Shown: one piece after another, positions 25,238 to 33,787 of the stretch
How the letters are laid out: every line of letters begins with the position of its first letter
How positions within the stretch are numbered: the stretch's first letter is position 1
From: CAWBRT01 sp963832365
GTDB taxonomy: Bacteria; Acidobacteriota; Terriglobia; Terriglobales; Acidobacteriaceae
Reading direction: 5' to 3'
Assembly: GCA_963832365.1 (NCBI GenBank)
Contig: CAWHUL010000011.1
Coordinates: 62,001 to 126,000 of the forward strand
DNA: 64,000 nucleotides
Position numbers and translations under genes: made by a program
Notes under the pieces: model-generated
The model's database searches: none
Told to the model about the DNA's origin: nothing
What the model saw: only the letters and a program-made list of their open reading frames with translations

Positions 25238-26776
25238 ATGGGCAACATACTTGTTTGCGACGATGAACGCTCCATCTGCAGCATGCTGGATATCGCACTG
25301 CGGCTCGATGGTCATCACGTCGAGACCGTGACTTCCGGCGAGCAGGCCAATCACAAGCTCGATAGCGCGCTTTACGATGTGCTGGTAACCGACGTTCGCA
25401 TGCCCGGCATCAGCGGCATGGAGGTACTTCACCACGCCCGCTGCGTGTCGCCGGAAACTCAGGTGATCGTGATCACCGCTGTGGATGATAATGAGACCTC
25501 GATGGAGGTGCAAAAGGCCGGAGCGTTGTACGTCCGCAAACTTGGCGCGAATCTGCCCACAGATGTGCGGGCCGCGGTCCAGTGGGCCATAGCAGGTCAG
25601 TCGCGAGACCAGCAGAACGCCGCTTACAAACGCGACGCCGCCCAGCGCAATTCTCTGGATAAGCTGGACAACATTGTCGGCAGCAGCCCGGTGATGAAGA
25701 AACTCAAACAGTTGATCAGCACCGTGGCCACCACCAACAGCACCGTCATTGTTACAGGGGAGAGCGGCACCGGCAAAGAGTTGGTCGCCCGGGCCGTCCA
25801 CGCCTGTTCGCAACGCAGCGCCGAGCCGTTCGTCTCCATCAACTGCGGCGCGTTTCCCGAGACGCTGCTGGAAAGTGAGCTGTTCGGCTACGTCAAGGGA
25901 GCGTTCACCGGCGCCAACCAGAACAAGCGCGGCTTATTCGAACTGGCGAACACCGGCACGATCTTTCTCGACGAAATCAGCGAGATGTCTCTGGCCATGC
26001 AGGTGAAACTGCTGCGCGTGTTGCAGGAGCGCCTGGTTCGCCCGATTGGCGGAGCAGGCGAAACCCCTATCAATGTGCGCGTGATTGCCGCCACCAACAA
26101 GGATCTCGACGCGCTCGTCGGCGATGGGCTGTTTCGCGAAGACCTTTACTACCGCCTGCGCGTTATCCCCATCGACGTGCCGCCGCTGCGCGAACGTGGG
26201 GACGACATCGTACTCCTGGCGAATCACTTCCTGAGAAAATTCGCCCACCAGATGAGCAAGAAAGTGAGCGAGATTTCCCCCGAATCGCTCGACCTGCTCC
26301 GGGGATACGATTGGCCCGGCAACGTCCGTGTGTTGGAGAACACAATCGAGCGCGCGGTCGCCATGTACGACAGCGCCAGCGCGCAGCTCCACATGCGTAG
26401 GGCTGACGATTGGGCTGGGGATCGACCTGCCACGGGCAACGCGGACACGTTCGGCGACGACGGGGAACCGAACCTCAAACGTAGGGCTGGGGAGTGCGCT
26501 GTCGCCATGGCGGACGGCGGTCCGCTGCAGGTGGAGTTGCCTAACGAGCGCAGCAAGGCACGCGCCGCGGCTGCCGCGGCATCCGCCGGAGGAGGCGCAA
26601 CCGGAGTGGCTCTGCCGGCCGACGGGATGGACATGGAACGCTACATCGCGGACGTGGAACGTTCGCTCTTGCAGTCAGCGCTGCGCCGCTCGCAGGGCGT
26701 GCAGACGCGCGCCGCCGAAATGCTCAAACTGAGCTATCGCAGCTTCCGCCACATGATGAAGAAATACGATCTGTGA
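25238..26776 (+). CDS. pilR: PilR-like sigma54-dependent response regulator
   Basis: 512 residues: receiver domain (D52 in LVTDVRMPG), AAA+ domain with Walker A GESGTGKE, the canonical sigma54 loop GAFTGA and GTIFLDEISEM, and a C-terminal Fis-type helix (RRSQGVQTRAAEMLKLSYRS). The receiver's usual Lys-Pro pair is Lys-Leu (VRKLGANL). Between the AAA+ and DNA-binding parts sits an unusually long Ala/Gly-rich linker (about 385-465). Partner of PilS, located 18 nt downstream; AGAGGAACGATGT provides the ribosome binding site. No pilin gene or clear sigma54 promoter is present in the window, so the target pilA must be elsewhere. Confidence 0.9.
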   Translation: MGNILVCDDERSICSMLDIALRLDGHHVETVTSGEQANHKLDSALYDVLVTDVRMPGISGMEVLHHARCVSPETQVIVITAVDDNETSMEVQKAGALYVRKLGANLPTDVRAAVQWAIAGQSRDQQNAAYKRDAAQRNSLDKLDNIVGSSPVMKKLKQLISTVATTNSTVIVTGESGTGKELVARAVHACSQRSAEPFVSINCGAFPETLLESELFGYVKGAFTGANQNKRGLFELANTGTIFLDEISEMSLAMQVKLLRVLQERLVRPIGGAGETPINVRVIAATNKDLDALVGDGLFREDLYYRLRVIPIDVPPLRERGDDIVLLANHFLRKFAHQMSKKVSEISPESLDLLRGYDWPGNVRVLENTIERAVAMYDSASAQLHMRRADDWAGDRPATGNADTFGDDGEPNLKRRAGECAVAMADGGPLQVELPNERSKARAAAAAASAGGGATGVALPADGMDMERYIADVERSLLQSALRRSQGVQTRAAEMLKLSYRSFRHMMKKYDL

Positions 26777-26897
26777 GCTGCGGGATGAGGCTGCGAGATG
26801 CGTTGCGATGGGCGCCTCTAACTCAAAGCGCTCTTGGCGGTTGTAAACTACTGATTGCGGTGCCGGACTTTGCGGCAACCATCCATCACCTCGGCCT

Positions 26898-27131
26898 ATG
26901 TGGTATGTCCTGCGATTTCTGTGGAACGCGACTCGCGGCCATCATCTGGCTCCGTGGAGGAGCCCCTATCTGCGATGGCGTCTTGAGACCTACACGGGAA
27001 TCAGGATGCACCGGATCGGCTTTATCGAATTCCTGGGCTTCACCTGGCGTGAGCGGATGGAGATTCTGCGCTTTCTCCGATGGACGAGTCGAATGGGAAA
27101 ATACGCCCGCGTAAAACCTCAGAACCCTTAG
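26898..27131 (+). CDS. Small conserved-looking basic protein
   Basis: 77 residues (MWYVLRFLWNATRGHHLAPW, then SPYLRWRLETYTGIRMH and FLGFTWRERMEILRFLRWTS). It is Trp/Arg-rich and has no signal peptide or recognised domain. The amphipathic, Arg-dense helices suggest membrane-surface or nucleic-acid contact, but this is inference. From memory similar small proteins occur in other Acidobacteria. It lies 121 nt after pilR, where pilA sits in Myxococcus, but shows no pilin features. No strong ribosome binding site is visible. Confidence 0.55.
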   Translation: MWYVLRFLWNATRGHHLAPWRSPYLRWRLETYTGIRMHRIGFIEFLGFTWRERMEILRFLRWTSRMGKYARVKPQNP

Positions 27132-27153
27132 CAGACTGCATAATTCTTCGAGT

Positions 27154-27291
27154 GTGTCATCCTGAGCGCAGCGAAGGATCCCAGCGCGGCATACGGCCGA
27201 GACGCCGCCGAAGGATTTCTATCAAAAAGGCCAGGCGCGGCGTGGAACGGGGCAATGCCCTGGGGATGCTTCGCTTCGCTCAGCATGACAC
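27154..27291. repeat. Paired TGTCATCCTGAGC repeat
   Basis: Left arm GTGTCATCCTGAGCGCAGCG leads to GGATCC; right arm GGGGATGCTTCGCTTCGCTC leads to AGCATGACA. The arms are inverted and about 80 nt apart, as at 13635 and 59083. Confidence 0.75.
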
Positions 27292-27333
27292 TGAAGACGC
27301 GTGCAAAGTGGAAGACGCCGTTACCAACCCGCT

Positions 27334-28137
27334 CTATTGAAAGCTGAGAACGATCTCGTCGCCCGAAGCGGCTTTGAGAGACCGTGACGCCGGCGCGCCT
27401 TTGCACACGATTTCCAGATAGCCGCTGGACCCCACCATCGCAAAGATTTCGCTGGGTGCTCCCTCGTCGAACGTCTTGTGCAAGCGAGTGATCTGCTGTC
27501 CGTTGATTTCGATCTGGAACGCCGGGGCCTGCGGCAGTACAAACTGAGGGAAATGAGCAATTGAAAAATTGGTAATCAGGTTGCCGAATTTGTCCGCCTT
27601 GAGCACGATTCCGTGTGCTCGTTGCTCGCTCTCGATGCGGGGATTCAGGTTGGCGAAACGCCGGTAGTCGCTGATTGGTTCGCCGATATTCGACGGATCG
27701 ATTCCCTTGGTGAGCCAAGCTGCTATTGGCGCGAAAACATCGCGTCCATGAAAGGTGCGACTGACCGGCTGCAAAAAATAGTGCGAAGCCGTGATATGGC
27801 GAACCGTAATGCGCTCCTCCCGCTCGTAGATGAACGAGAAAACGCCGTTGTCGGGCCCCACGAAGTAATGCCTGCCGGCTTGCACCAGAATGGGACGGCG
27901 CTCGCCGCCGACGCCGGGATCGACCACCACCAGGTGCACCGTCTCCGACGGAAAATACTGATAGGCCTGTGCAATCGTAAAGGCGCCGTCGACCACACTG
28001 TAGGAAGCAACGTCGTGCGAGATGTCCAGCAGGTTGGCCTCGGGGTTGATCGTCAGGATCACGCCCTTCATCGCGCCCACAAAGTGATCGCGCATGCCAA
28101 AATCGGTGGTAATCGTGATGATGTTCCGCGCGGGCAA
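27334..28137 (-). CDS. SAM hydrolase (SAM hydroxide adenosyltransferase, DUF62)
   Basis: About 267 residues from TTG at 28137; GTG at 28200 would add 21 residues. The N-terminal domain has the family hallmarks ITITTDFGMRDHFVGAMKG, ISHDVASYSVVDGAF, VVVDPGVGG and VGPDNGVFSF; the C-terminal domain has DKFGNLITNF and SSGYLEIVCKG. Members hydrolyse S-adenosylmethionine to adenosine and methionine, using a water activated by an Asp-His-Arg type site. The TTG is preferred because GGAG lies 8 nt upstream and family members begin just before the TTDFG motif. It is divergent from the CorC-type gene. Confidence 0.9.
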   Translation of the reverse strand: MPARNIITITTDFGMRDHFVGAMKGVILTINPEANLLDISHDVASYSVVDGAFTIAQAYQYFPSETVHLVVVDPGVGGERRPILVQAGRHYFVGPDNGVFSFIYEREERITVRHITASHYFLQPVSRTFHGRDVFAPIAAWLTKGIDPSNIGEPISDYRRFANLNPRIESEQRAHGIVLKADKFGNLITNFSIAHFPQFVLPQAPAFQIEINGQQITRLHKTFDEGAPSEIFAMVGSSGYLEIVCKGAPASRSLKAASGDEIVLSFQ

Positions 28138-28316
28138 AATCCGTTCTCCGTCGCCTGCCGGGAAAGCCTCGGCGTTCCAAAATGAAGTGAAAGCCGACAC
28201 TAGCCGTTAACGGCGCTTCCGTCAAGCGGGAAGCTGCCGGGCGACGAACCGGCAGCGCCACCCCATGTTAGCGCCGAACAACGCGGCCCGGATGCTAGAA
28301 TTTTCACCACCCTAAG

Positions 28317-29711
28317 ATGCGCAACTATGCGCATGTCGGGGACCCCGGTTTCCGCATGTTTACCTTCGTACTATTGCGAGTTCTGGCCGTGCTGCTCCTG
28401 GTGGCCGCCAATGCGTTCTTCGTGGCCGCCGAGTTCTCGCTGGTTAGCATCCGCGATACTCGTATCGAGCAGCTCATCGAGGCCAAGCGAGCAGGCGCCC
28501 GCACCATCCAGAAGCTCCACCGCAAACTCGACGAAGTGCTCAACGGGGTGCAGTTGGGCGTTACCATGGCAAGCCTGGCCCTTGGCTGGCTCGGCGAGAA
28601 TGCCCTGGCTCGCGTGCTGGAGCAGCCGCTTGGACAGTTGCCTCACGCCGCCGTCTACGCCCATGCGATTTCGATCACGCTGGCCTTCGCGCTGATCACT
28701 TATTTTCACGTGATCCTCGGCGAGGTTGTTCCCAAGTCGGTTTCACTGCAACAGGCCGAGCGCGTGGCCTTGGCGGTTGCCAAGCCGCTGGACGTATTCA
28801 TGACGATCTTCAGTCCTCTGCTGAAGTTCATGGCGCGTTCTTCGCGGCTGGTGCTGCGCCTTTTCGGAACTCGTGAACTGCGCGCGGGTGGTGTTCATTC
28901 AGCGGAAGAGCTGAAGATGATCGTCACCGCGAGCCGCCGTTTTGGATTGATCCCGCTCGAACAGGAGGAGATGGTTCACCGCGCTCTCGATCTGGAGACC
29001 GTCACGGTGCGCGAGGTAATGGTGCCGCGAGTCGATATTTTTTCGCTTCCCGCCGATATGCCTCTGGACGAGGCCATGAAGCACGTCGTGGAAGAACAGC
29101 ACTCGCGGGTGCCTGTCTACGACCCGCAGCGCGGGACCGAAGCAATTATCGGGGTACTCTATTCCAAAGATCTGATGCGCTGGATGCAGTCTCGCTTTAT
29201 GCACGAGAACGACGAACGCACTCAGCGGCTGTCAGGATGGCGTGCGCGCCACATCATGCGCGACGTGCTGGTCGTTCCGGAGACGAAAACCCTGCCCGAT
29301 CTGCTGATGGAATTCAAACAGCGAAAGCGGCACCTCGCCGTGGTAGTCGACGAGTTCGGCACAACGGCGGGCGTCGTGACCGTGGAAGACGTGATCGAGC
29401 AGCTTGTGGGCGAGATTGAGGACGAATACGACATCGCGCCGCAGGCATTGGTTGCCGAACCCAACGTGCTGGTGCTGGAAGGCTCGACGAACATTCGCGA
29501 CCTGGATTCGCAGTATCAACTGCGCCTGCCGCGAGACGAGGGGTTCGAGACCCTTGCCGGCTTCGTCATGACCACTTTGCAGCGCATACCACGAGAGGGC
29601 GATTCCTTCGAATTCGCGGGCCGCCGGTACACGGTCGAGCGCATGGACGGCAATCGCGTGGAAGCCGTGCGGATTGAGCAGCTCGGTCCGGTAGAAGAGG
29701 AGCACGCCTGA
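28317..29711 (+). CDS. CNNM/CorC-type transporter-associated protein
   Basis: 464 residues: DUF21/CNNM membrane domain (about 15-190, with NAFFVAAEFSLVSIRDTRI and GEVVPKSVSLQQAERVA), two CBS domains (about 215-345, with REVMVPRVDIFSLPADMPLD and HIMRDVLVVPETKTLPDLLM) and a C-terminal CorC_HlyC domain (about 365-450). Family members are linked to Mg2+/Co2+ transport or efflux and are often misnamed hemolysins. The ATG at 28317 or the ATG at 28356, which begins just before the first membrane segment, could be the start. The stop codon overlaps the start of the ABC permease gene by 1 nt, so the genes are cotranscribed. Confidence 0.92.
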   Translation: MRNYAHVGDPGFRMFTFVLLRVLAVLLLVAANAFFVAAEFSLVSIRDTRIEQLIEAKRAGARTIQKLHRKLDEVLNGVQLGVTMASLALGWLGENALARVLEQPLGQLPHAAVYAHAISITLAFALITYFHVILGEVVPKSVSLQQAERVALAVAKPLDVFMTIFSPLLKFMARSSRLVLRLFGTRELRAGGVHSAEELKMIVTASRRFGLIPLEQEEMVHRALDLETVTVREVMVPRVDIFSLPADMPLDEAMKHVVEEQHSRVPVYDPQRGTEAIIGVLYSKDLMRWMQSRFMHENDERTQRLSGWRARHIMRDVLVVPETKTLPDLLMEFKQRKRHLAVVVDEFGTTAGVVTVEDVIEQLVGEIEDEYDIAPQALVAEPNVLVLEGSTNIRDLDSQYQLRLPRDEGFETLAGFVMTTLQRIPREGDSFEFAGRRYTVERMDGNRVEAVRIEQLGPVEEEHA

Positions 29712-30628
29712 TGCTGCGCCAGTTCGCCACTCGTCTGCTCTACACGCTGCCGGTTCTCTGGCTGGTGGTCAGCGTGGTTTTCCTGCTGATCCACATTGTG
29801 CCCGGCGATCCCATCCAGCAGATGCTCGGAGAAGGCGCGGCCAGCGCCGACATCGAAGCGGCCCGCCATGCTTACGGCCTCGACGTTCCGCTGGGCAGGC
29901 AATACGTCAACTACTGGAATGGCGTGCTGCACGGCGATCTTGGCCGTTCGCTACGCTTGAACCAGGGGGTTGTTCAGGTGATCGCGCGCGCTTACCCTGC
30001 GACCATGACCCTGACTCTTGCCGCGCTGCTGGTGGCCGTGGCGCTCTCGCTTCCTGCCGGGGTTCGCTCGGCGCTGCGCCGCAACCGCTGGGACGATCGC
30101 CTGCTGAGCTTCGTCAGCCTGTTGGGACTGTCGTTTCCGAACTTCGCCCTGGGACCGATCCTGATCTTATTTTTCTCCATTCATCTCGGCCTGCTGCCGG
30201 TCTCCGGCGCGGGCACCTGGAAGCACGTGGTGCTGCCGGCAATCACGCTCGGCGGAGCGTTGGCGGCAATCCTGACGCGCATGGTGCGCACTTCCATGCT
30301 CGAGGAACTTGGGCAGGACTACATCCGCACCGCACGCGCCAAAGGCTTGCCCGAGCGAAAGGTCATTTACAAACACGCACTGCGTAATGCGCTGATACCT
30401 ATCGTCACGGTTCTGGGATTGCAGTTCGGCGCGCTGCTGGCGGGCGCCATCGTCACCGAAACCATTTTTTCGTGGCCGGGAATCGGCCGCCTCACCATTC
30501 AGGCCATTACCAATCGCGACTACTACCTGGTTCAGGGATGCATCCTGTGCATCGGCCTGACCTATGTTGCCATTAACCTTCTTACCGATATGACGTATTC
30601 GGCGCTCAACCCGCGGATCAGACAATGA
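29711..30628 (+). CDS. Peptide/nickel-type ABC permease, DppB-like
   Basis: 305 residues with six membrane segments and the binding-protein-dependent transport signature (EAA loop around EELGQDYIRTARAKGLPERK). The N-terminus LLYTLPVLWLVVSVVFLLIH and IVPGDPIQQMLG is typical of DppB/OppB subunits. It pairs with the DppC-like permease directly downstream (4-nt overlap). The substrate-binding protein and ATPases of the transporter are not in this operon, so the substrate is unknown. The start overlaps the CorC-type stop (TGATG). Confidence 0.93.
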   Translation: MLRQFATRLLYTLPVLWLVVSVVFLLIHIVPGDPIQQMLGEGAASADIEAARHAYGLDVPLGRQYVNYWNGVLHGDLGRSLRLNQGVVQVIARAYPATMTLTLAALLVAVALSLPAGVRSALRRNRWDDRLLSFVSLLGLSFPNFALGPILILFFSIHLGLLPVSGAGTWKHVVLPAITLGGALAAILTRMVRTSMLEELGQDYIRTARAKGLPERKVIYKHALRNALIPIVTVLGLQFGALLAGAIVTETIFSWPGIGRLTIQAITNRDYYLVQGCILCIGLTYVAINLLTDMTYSALNPRIRQ

Positions 30629-31500
30629 CCACCAGAGCCTTCGAGCAACCTGCGGCCCGGTACGGCTGGACGACGATCCGGCGGAATCCGCTGTCTGTAA
30701 GCGGTGTAGTGCTCATCGGTGTCTTTATGTTGTTCGCCATCTTTGCGCCCTGGATCGCGCCGCGCGACCCCGCCTGGATCGATCTGCCTGCCCGGCTCGC
30801 CGGCCCCTCGCGCGCCCACTGGTTCGGGACCGACGAGTTGGGCCGCGACATGTTCTCGCGCATCATCTACGGATCGCGCATTTCGATGCTGGTGGGCTCC
30901 AGCGTTGTCGCCGGATCGCTTGCGATCGGCACCATCATCGGTTCACTCGCCGGTTACTATGGCGGCAGGTTCGATCGCTTCGTCAACGTGGTGGTGATGA
31001 ACGCATTTCTGTCGTTTCCCGGAATCCTGCTGGCGATTGCTTTTGTCGCCTTTCTCGGCCCCGGTCTGTTCAATTTGATCCTTGCGCTCATCATCGGCGG
31101 ATGGGTGGGCTACGCCCGCCTGGTGCGCGCGCAGGTGCTGGCGGCGCGCGAGCGCGAGTACGTGGAGGCGGCGCGTACGCTCGGAGCCGGCGACCTGCAC
31201 ATCATCGTCCGTCACATCCTGCCCAACATTGTGCAACCGGTAATCGTGCAGGCCGCCATCGGCATGGCGGGCGCAGTGCTGGCCGAGGCCACCATGAGCT
31301 TTCTAGGGCTGGGAGTTCCTCCGCCCGTGGCGAGCTGGGGCACCATGCTCAACGACGGCCGCTCTCACCTGTTCGACGCGCCGCACCTTGTCCTGTTTCC
31401 CGCCGGAGCCGTGATGCTCGCCGTGCTGTCATTCAATTTTATCGGCGATGCGCTGCGAGATTATCTCGACCCGCGATCAAGGATGGAGAGCGGAATCTGA
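30625..31500 (+). CDS. Peptide/nickel-type ABC permease, DppC-like
   Basis: 291 residues: N-terminal OppC_N segment (RNPLSVSGVVLIGVFMLFAI), the WFGTDELGRDMFSRIIYGSR motif diagnostic for DppC/OppC, then the permease domain with the EAA loop (REREYVEAARTLGAGDLHII) and SFLGLGVPPPVASWGTML. The start overlaps the DppB-like stop by 4 nt (ATGA). It forms the heterodimeric channel with that subunit. No binding protein or ATPase follows; the next DNA is repeat and a minus-strand cupin. Confidence 0.93.
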   Translation: MTTRAFEQPAARYGWTTIRRNPLSVSGVVLIGVFMLFAIFAPWIAPRDPAWIDLPARLAGPSRAHWFGTDELGRDMFSRIIYGSRISMLVGSSVVAGSLAIGTIIGSLAGYYGGRFDRFVNVVVMNAFLSFPGILLAIAFVAFLGPGLFNLILALIIGGWVGYARLVRAQVLAAREREYVEAARTLGAGDLHIIVRHILPNIVQPVIVQAAIGMAGAVLAEATMSFLGLGVPPPVASWGTMLNDGRSHLFDAPHLVLFPAGAVMLAVLSFNFIGDALRDYLDPRSRMESGI

Positions 31501-31565
31501 GGAAGAAGTTTCGAGTTTCGAGTTGCAAGTTTCGGATGGACTGGCGGCTGGGCTGCAAAAAAAAT

Positions 31566-31654
31566 CCCCACCTTACCCAACTGCAGGCGAAGGGGGGCAC
31601 CTGCCATCCCAGAGAACGAAAACCACCCCGCCCCAGCCGCGCTAGAACGGGGCA
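31566..31654. repeat. Two degenerate hairpin repeats
   Basis: CCCCACCTT opposite GGGGGGCACC, then ACCCCGCCCCAGCCGCGCTA opposite ACGGGGCACCC. Both are eroded members of the outer-arm family GGTGCCCC. Confidence 0.45.
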
Positions 31655-31675
31655 CCCGACCAGAGCCAACTGATT

Positions 31676-32065
31676 TCAACGCTTCTTGGCGTAGTTCTCC
31701 ATTCCGGAAATATCAATGAGAACCACCGGTTCGTTGCCCACCACCCATCCGTCGTGACCTGGGGGAATAAGACTAACCTCGCCGGGGCCGAACTCGCGCT
31801 CGGTACCGTCGTCCATGACGACGTGCAGGCGACCCGAAATGTGCAAGTTCAGGTGCGGCGCCTGGCAGCTCCGCGTCTTGGCGATCGGCTTCACGTGGGT
31901 TGACCAGCGCCAACCCGGCTGGAAGACCGCCCGCCCGAACGTGGCTCCGCCGAGCGAAACCAGGTCGATTTTGCCCAATTCGAAGCTGCGCGTCTCTTCC
32001 GGTTTAGCAAAATCGCGGTTCTACATCGATGGTTTTTCTTTGTGCTTTAGCTGAGTTACTGCCAT
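31676..32065 (-). pseudogene. Cupin-domain protein interrupted by an amber codon
   Basis: An ATG at 32065 follows AGGAGGAA, an excellent ribosome binding site, and the frame reads MAVTQLKHKEKPSM, then TAG at 32021-32023, then continues in the same frame through NRDFAKPEETRSFELGKIDL to a complete cupin (GRAVFQPGWRWSTHVKPIA, LHISGRLHVVMDDGTEREFG, GEVSLIPPGHDGWVVG). The part after the stop has only TTG (31978) as a possible start, which would remove conserved N-terminal residues. It is therefore annotated as a nonsense-mutated gene of about 129 codons. A base error in the assembly or use of the late TTG start are the alternatives. The function of the intact protein is unknown. Confidence 0.65.
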
Positions 32066-32174
32066 GGACCAAATTCCTCCTGCGCAAGCTAGATGCCTCA
32101 TCGCTAGACTGAGCAGCCGGCACTTTTCGGGGGATCACTGCCTGAGCTGACCTGCACCCTTCGGGCTATTCCTT

Positions 32175-32180
32175 TACAAT
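32175..32180 (+). promoter_or_regulatory. Candidate -10 box (TACAAT) of murC
   Basis: TACAAT ends 9 nt before the ATG at 32190, the same geometry as at mutY and ntrX. No -35 hexamer or ribosome binding site is apparent. Confidence 0.4.
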
Positions 32181-32189
32181 CGAATCTTC

Positions 32190-33602
32190 ATGTTCGCCAA
32201 GATTCAGCGCATTCATTTCGTAGGTATTGGAGGCATTGGCATGAGCGGCATTGCCGAGGTGCTGCTCACCCTTGGCTTCCGCGTCAGCGGCTCCGACCTG
32301 AGACACTCGCCGGTCACGGCGCGGCTGGTCTCGCTGGGAGCGCAAGTCTTCGAGGGCCATCGGGCGGAGAACGTCCAAGGCGCCGAAGCCGTCGTGACCA
32401 GCTCTGCCATCTCCAGAGATAATCCCGAAGTTGCCGAGGCGCATCGCCTCAAGCTTCCGGTCATCCAGCGCGCCGAGATGCTGTCGGAGCTGATGCGCCT
32501 GAAATATGGCATTGCCGTCGCCGGCATGCACGGCAAGACGACCACCACCAGCATGGTGGCCTCTGTGCTGGCCGCCGGAGGGCTCGATCCCACGGTTGTG
32601 GTTGGCGGGCGCGTGGACGCCATGGGTTCCAACGCCCGGCTTGGCACCTCTCATTACCTGGTTGCCGAAGCCGACGAGAGCGATCGCTCTTTCCTCAAGC
32701 TCTCGCCTATTCTGGCGGTGGTGACCAACATCGATCGCGAGCACATGGACTGCTATCGCGACATGGAGGACATCGAGCGCACCTTCATTGAGTTCATGGA
32801 TCGCGTGCCCTTCTACGGCATGGTAGTGGCTTGCCATGACAACGAACCGCTGCGCGCTTTGCTGCCAAGGGTGACGCGCAGAGTAGTCACCTACGGACGC
32901 CACGCTGAAGCCAATTTCCATATCGCCGGATGCTCGACAGTCAGAGCTCAGGACCGCGTGCGGCAACGTTTTTCGGTCGCTTTCGACGGACAGGAGCTAG
33001 GAGATTTCGAAGTTTGCGCCGTGGGCGAGCACAATGTGCTGAATGCAACCGCGGCCATCGCAGTCGGCGTTGGGCTGGATATTCCGATCGAGAAGGTTCG
33101 GGAGGGTATCGGAAGCTTTGGTGGCGTGGACCGTCGTTTCCAGGTCAAGGGCCGCGGCAACAATATCCTCGTGGTGGACGATTACGGACATCACCCGACC
33201 GAGATTCGCGCCACTTTGGCATCGGCACGGCAGTGGGTGGCACCCGGCAACCGCGTACACGTCATCTTCCAGCCGCATCGCTATACCAGGACCTACCTTT
33301 TGATGGACGAATTCGCGGCGGCCTTTCCCGATGCCGATCGCCTGCTGGTGCTGGATATCTACGCCGCCAGCGAACAGCCAATCGCGGGCGTCAGCGGGCT
33401 GACGCTGGCCTCCCGGATTCACTGCGGCGGTGAGCGACCGGCGGAGTTTGCCGCATCTTTCCAGGCGGCGGTCGACGCCGCAGTGCAGGAGGCGCAACCG
33501 GGAGATCTGATTCTGACCCTCGGAGCGGGAAACGTTTCGCAGCTGGGACCGCAGATCGTCGAGCGGCTGAAAGCCCGGGCAGCCACTGCCGTGCCGAGGT
33601 AG
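32190..33602 (+). CDS. murC: UDP-N-acetylmuramate--L-alanine ligase MurC
   Basis: 470 residues, normal length. Mur ligase N-terminal domain (IHFVGIGGIGMSGIAEVLL), central ATP-binding domain with P-loop GMHGKTTTTSMVA (about 110-122) and the VAEADESDRSF motif, and C-terminal domain with VVDDYGHHPTEI and IFQPHRYTRTYLL. It adds L-alanine to UDP-MurNAc, the first step of the peptidoglycan stem peptide, in the cytoplasm. It heads the division cluster here; the upstream mur genes usually found in a dcw cluster are not in the window. Confidence 0.97.
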   Translation: MFAKIQRIHFVGIGGIGMSGIAEVLLTLGFRVSGSDLRHSPVTARLVSLGAQVFEGHRAENVQGAEAVVTSSAISRDNPEVAEAHRLKLPVIQRAEMLSELMRLKYGIAVAGMHGKTTTTSMVASVLAAGGLDPTVVVGGRVDAMGSNARLGTSHYLVAEADESDRSFLKLSPILAVVTNIDREHMDCYRDMEDIERTFIEFMDRVPFYGMVVACHDNEPLRALLPRVTRRVVTYGRHAEANFHIAGCSTVRAQDRVRQRFSVAFDGQELGDFEVCAVGEHNVLNATAAIAVGVGLDIPIEKVREGIGSFGGVDRRFQVKGRGNNILVVDDYGHHPTEIRATLASARQWVAPGNRVHVIFQPHRYTRTYLLMDEFAAAFPDADRLLVLDIYAASEQPIAGVSGLTLASRIHCGGERPAEFAASFQAAVDAAVQEAQPGDLILTLGAGNVSQLGPQIVERLKARAATAVPR

Positions 33603-33787
33603 CACCGGCATGTTGGCTTGACACCTGACAGCCTGAGTTTGGGTTGGGATTCCTCTTCCGGCATACCGCGCTAAGGGGATCCCCCTGGCCTGTTTCGGTC
33701 CGTACCACGGACGATTCCCCTAGCAATTTCCCCTATCCTTTTCCGCGAAGAAAGCAGTTATAGTGAGCTGACACTCTGTTTACCGGA

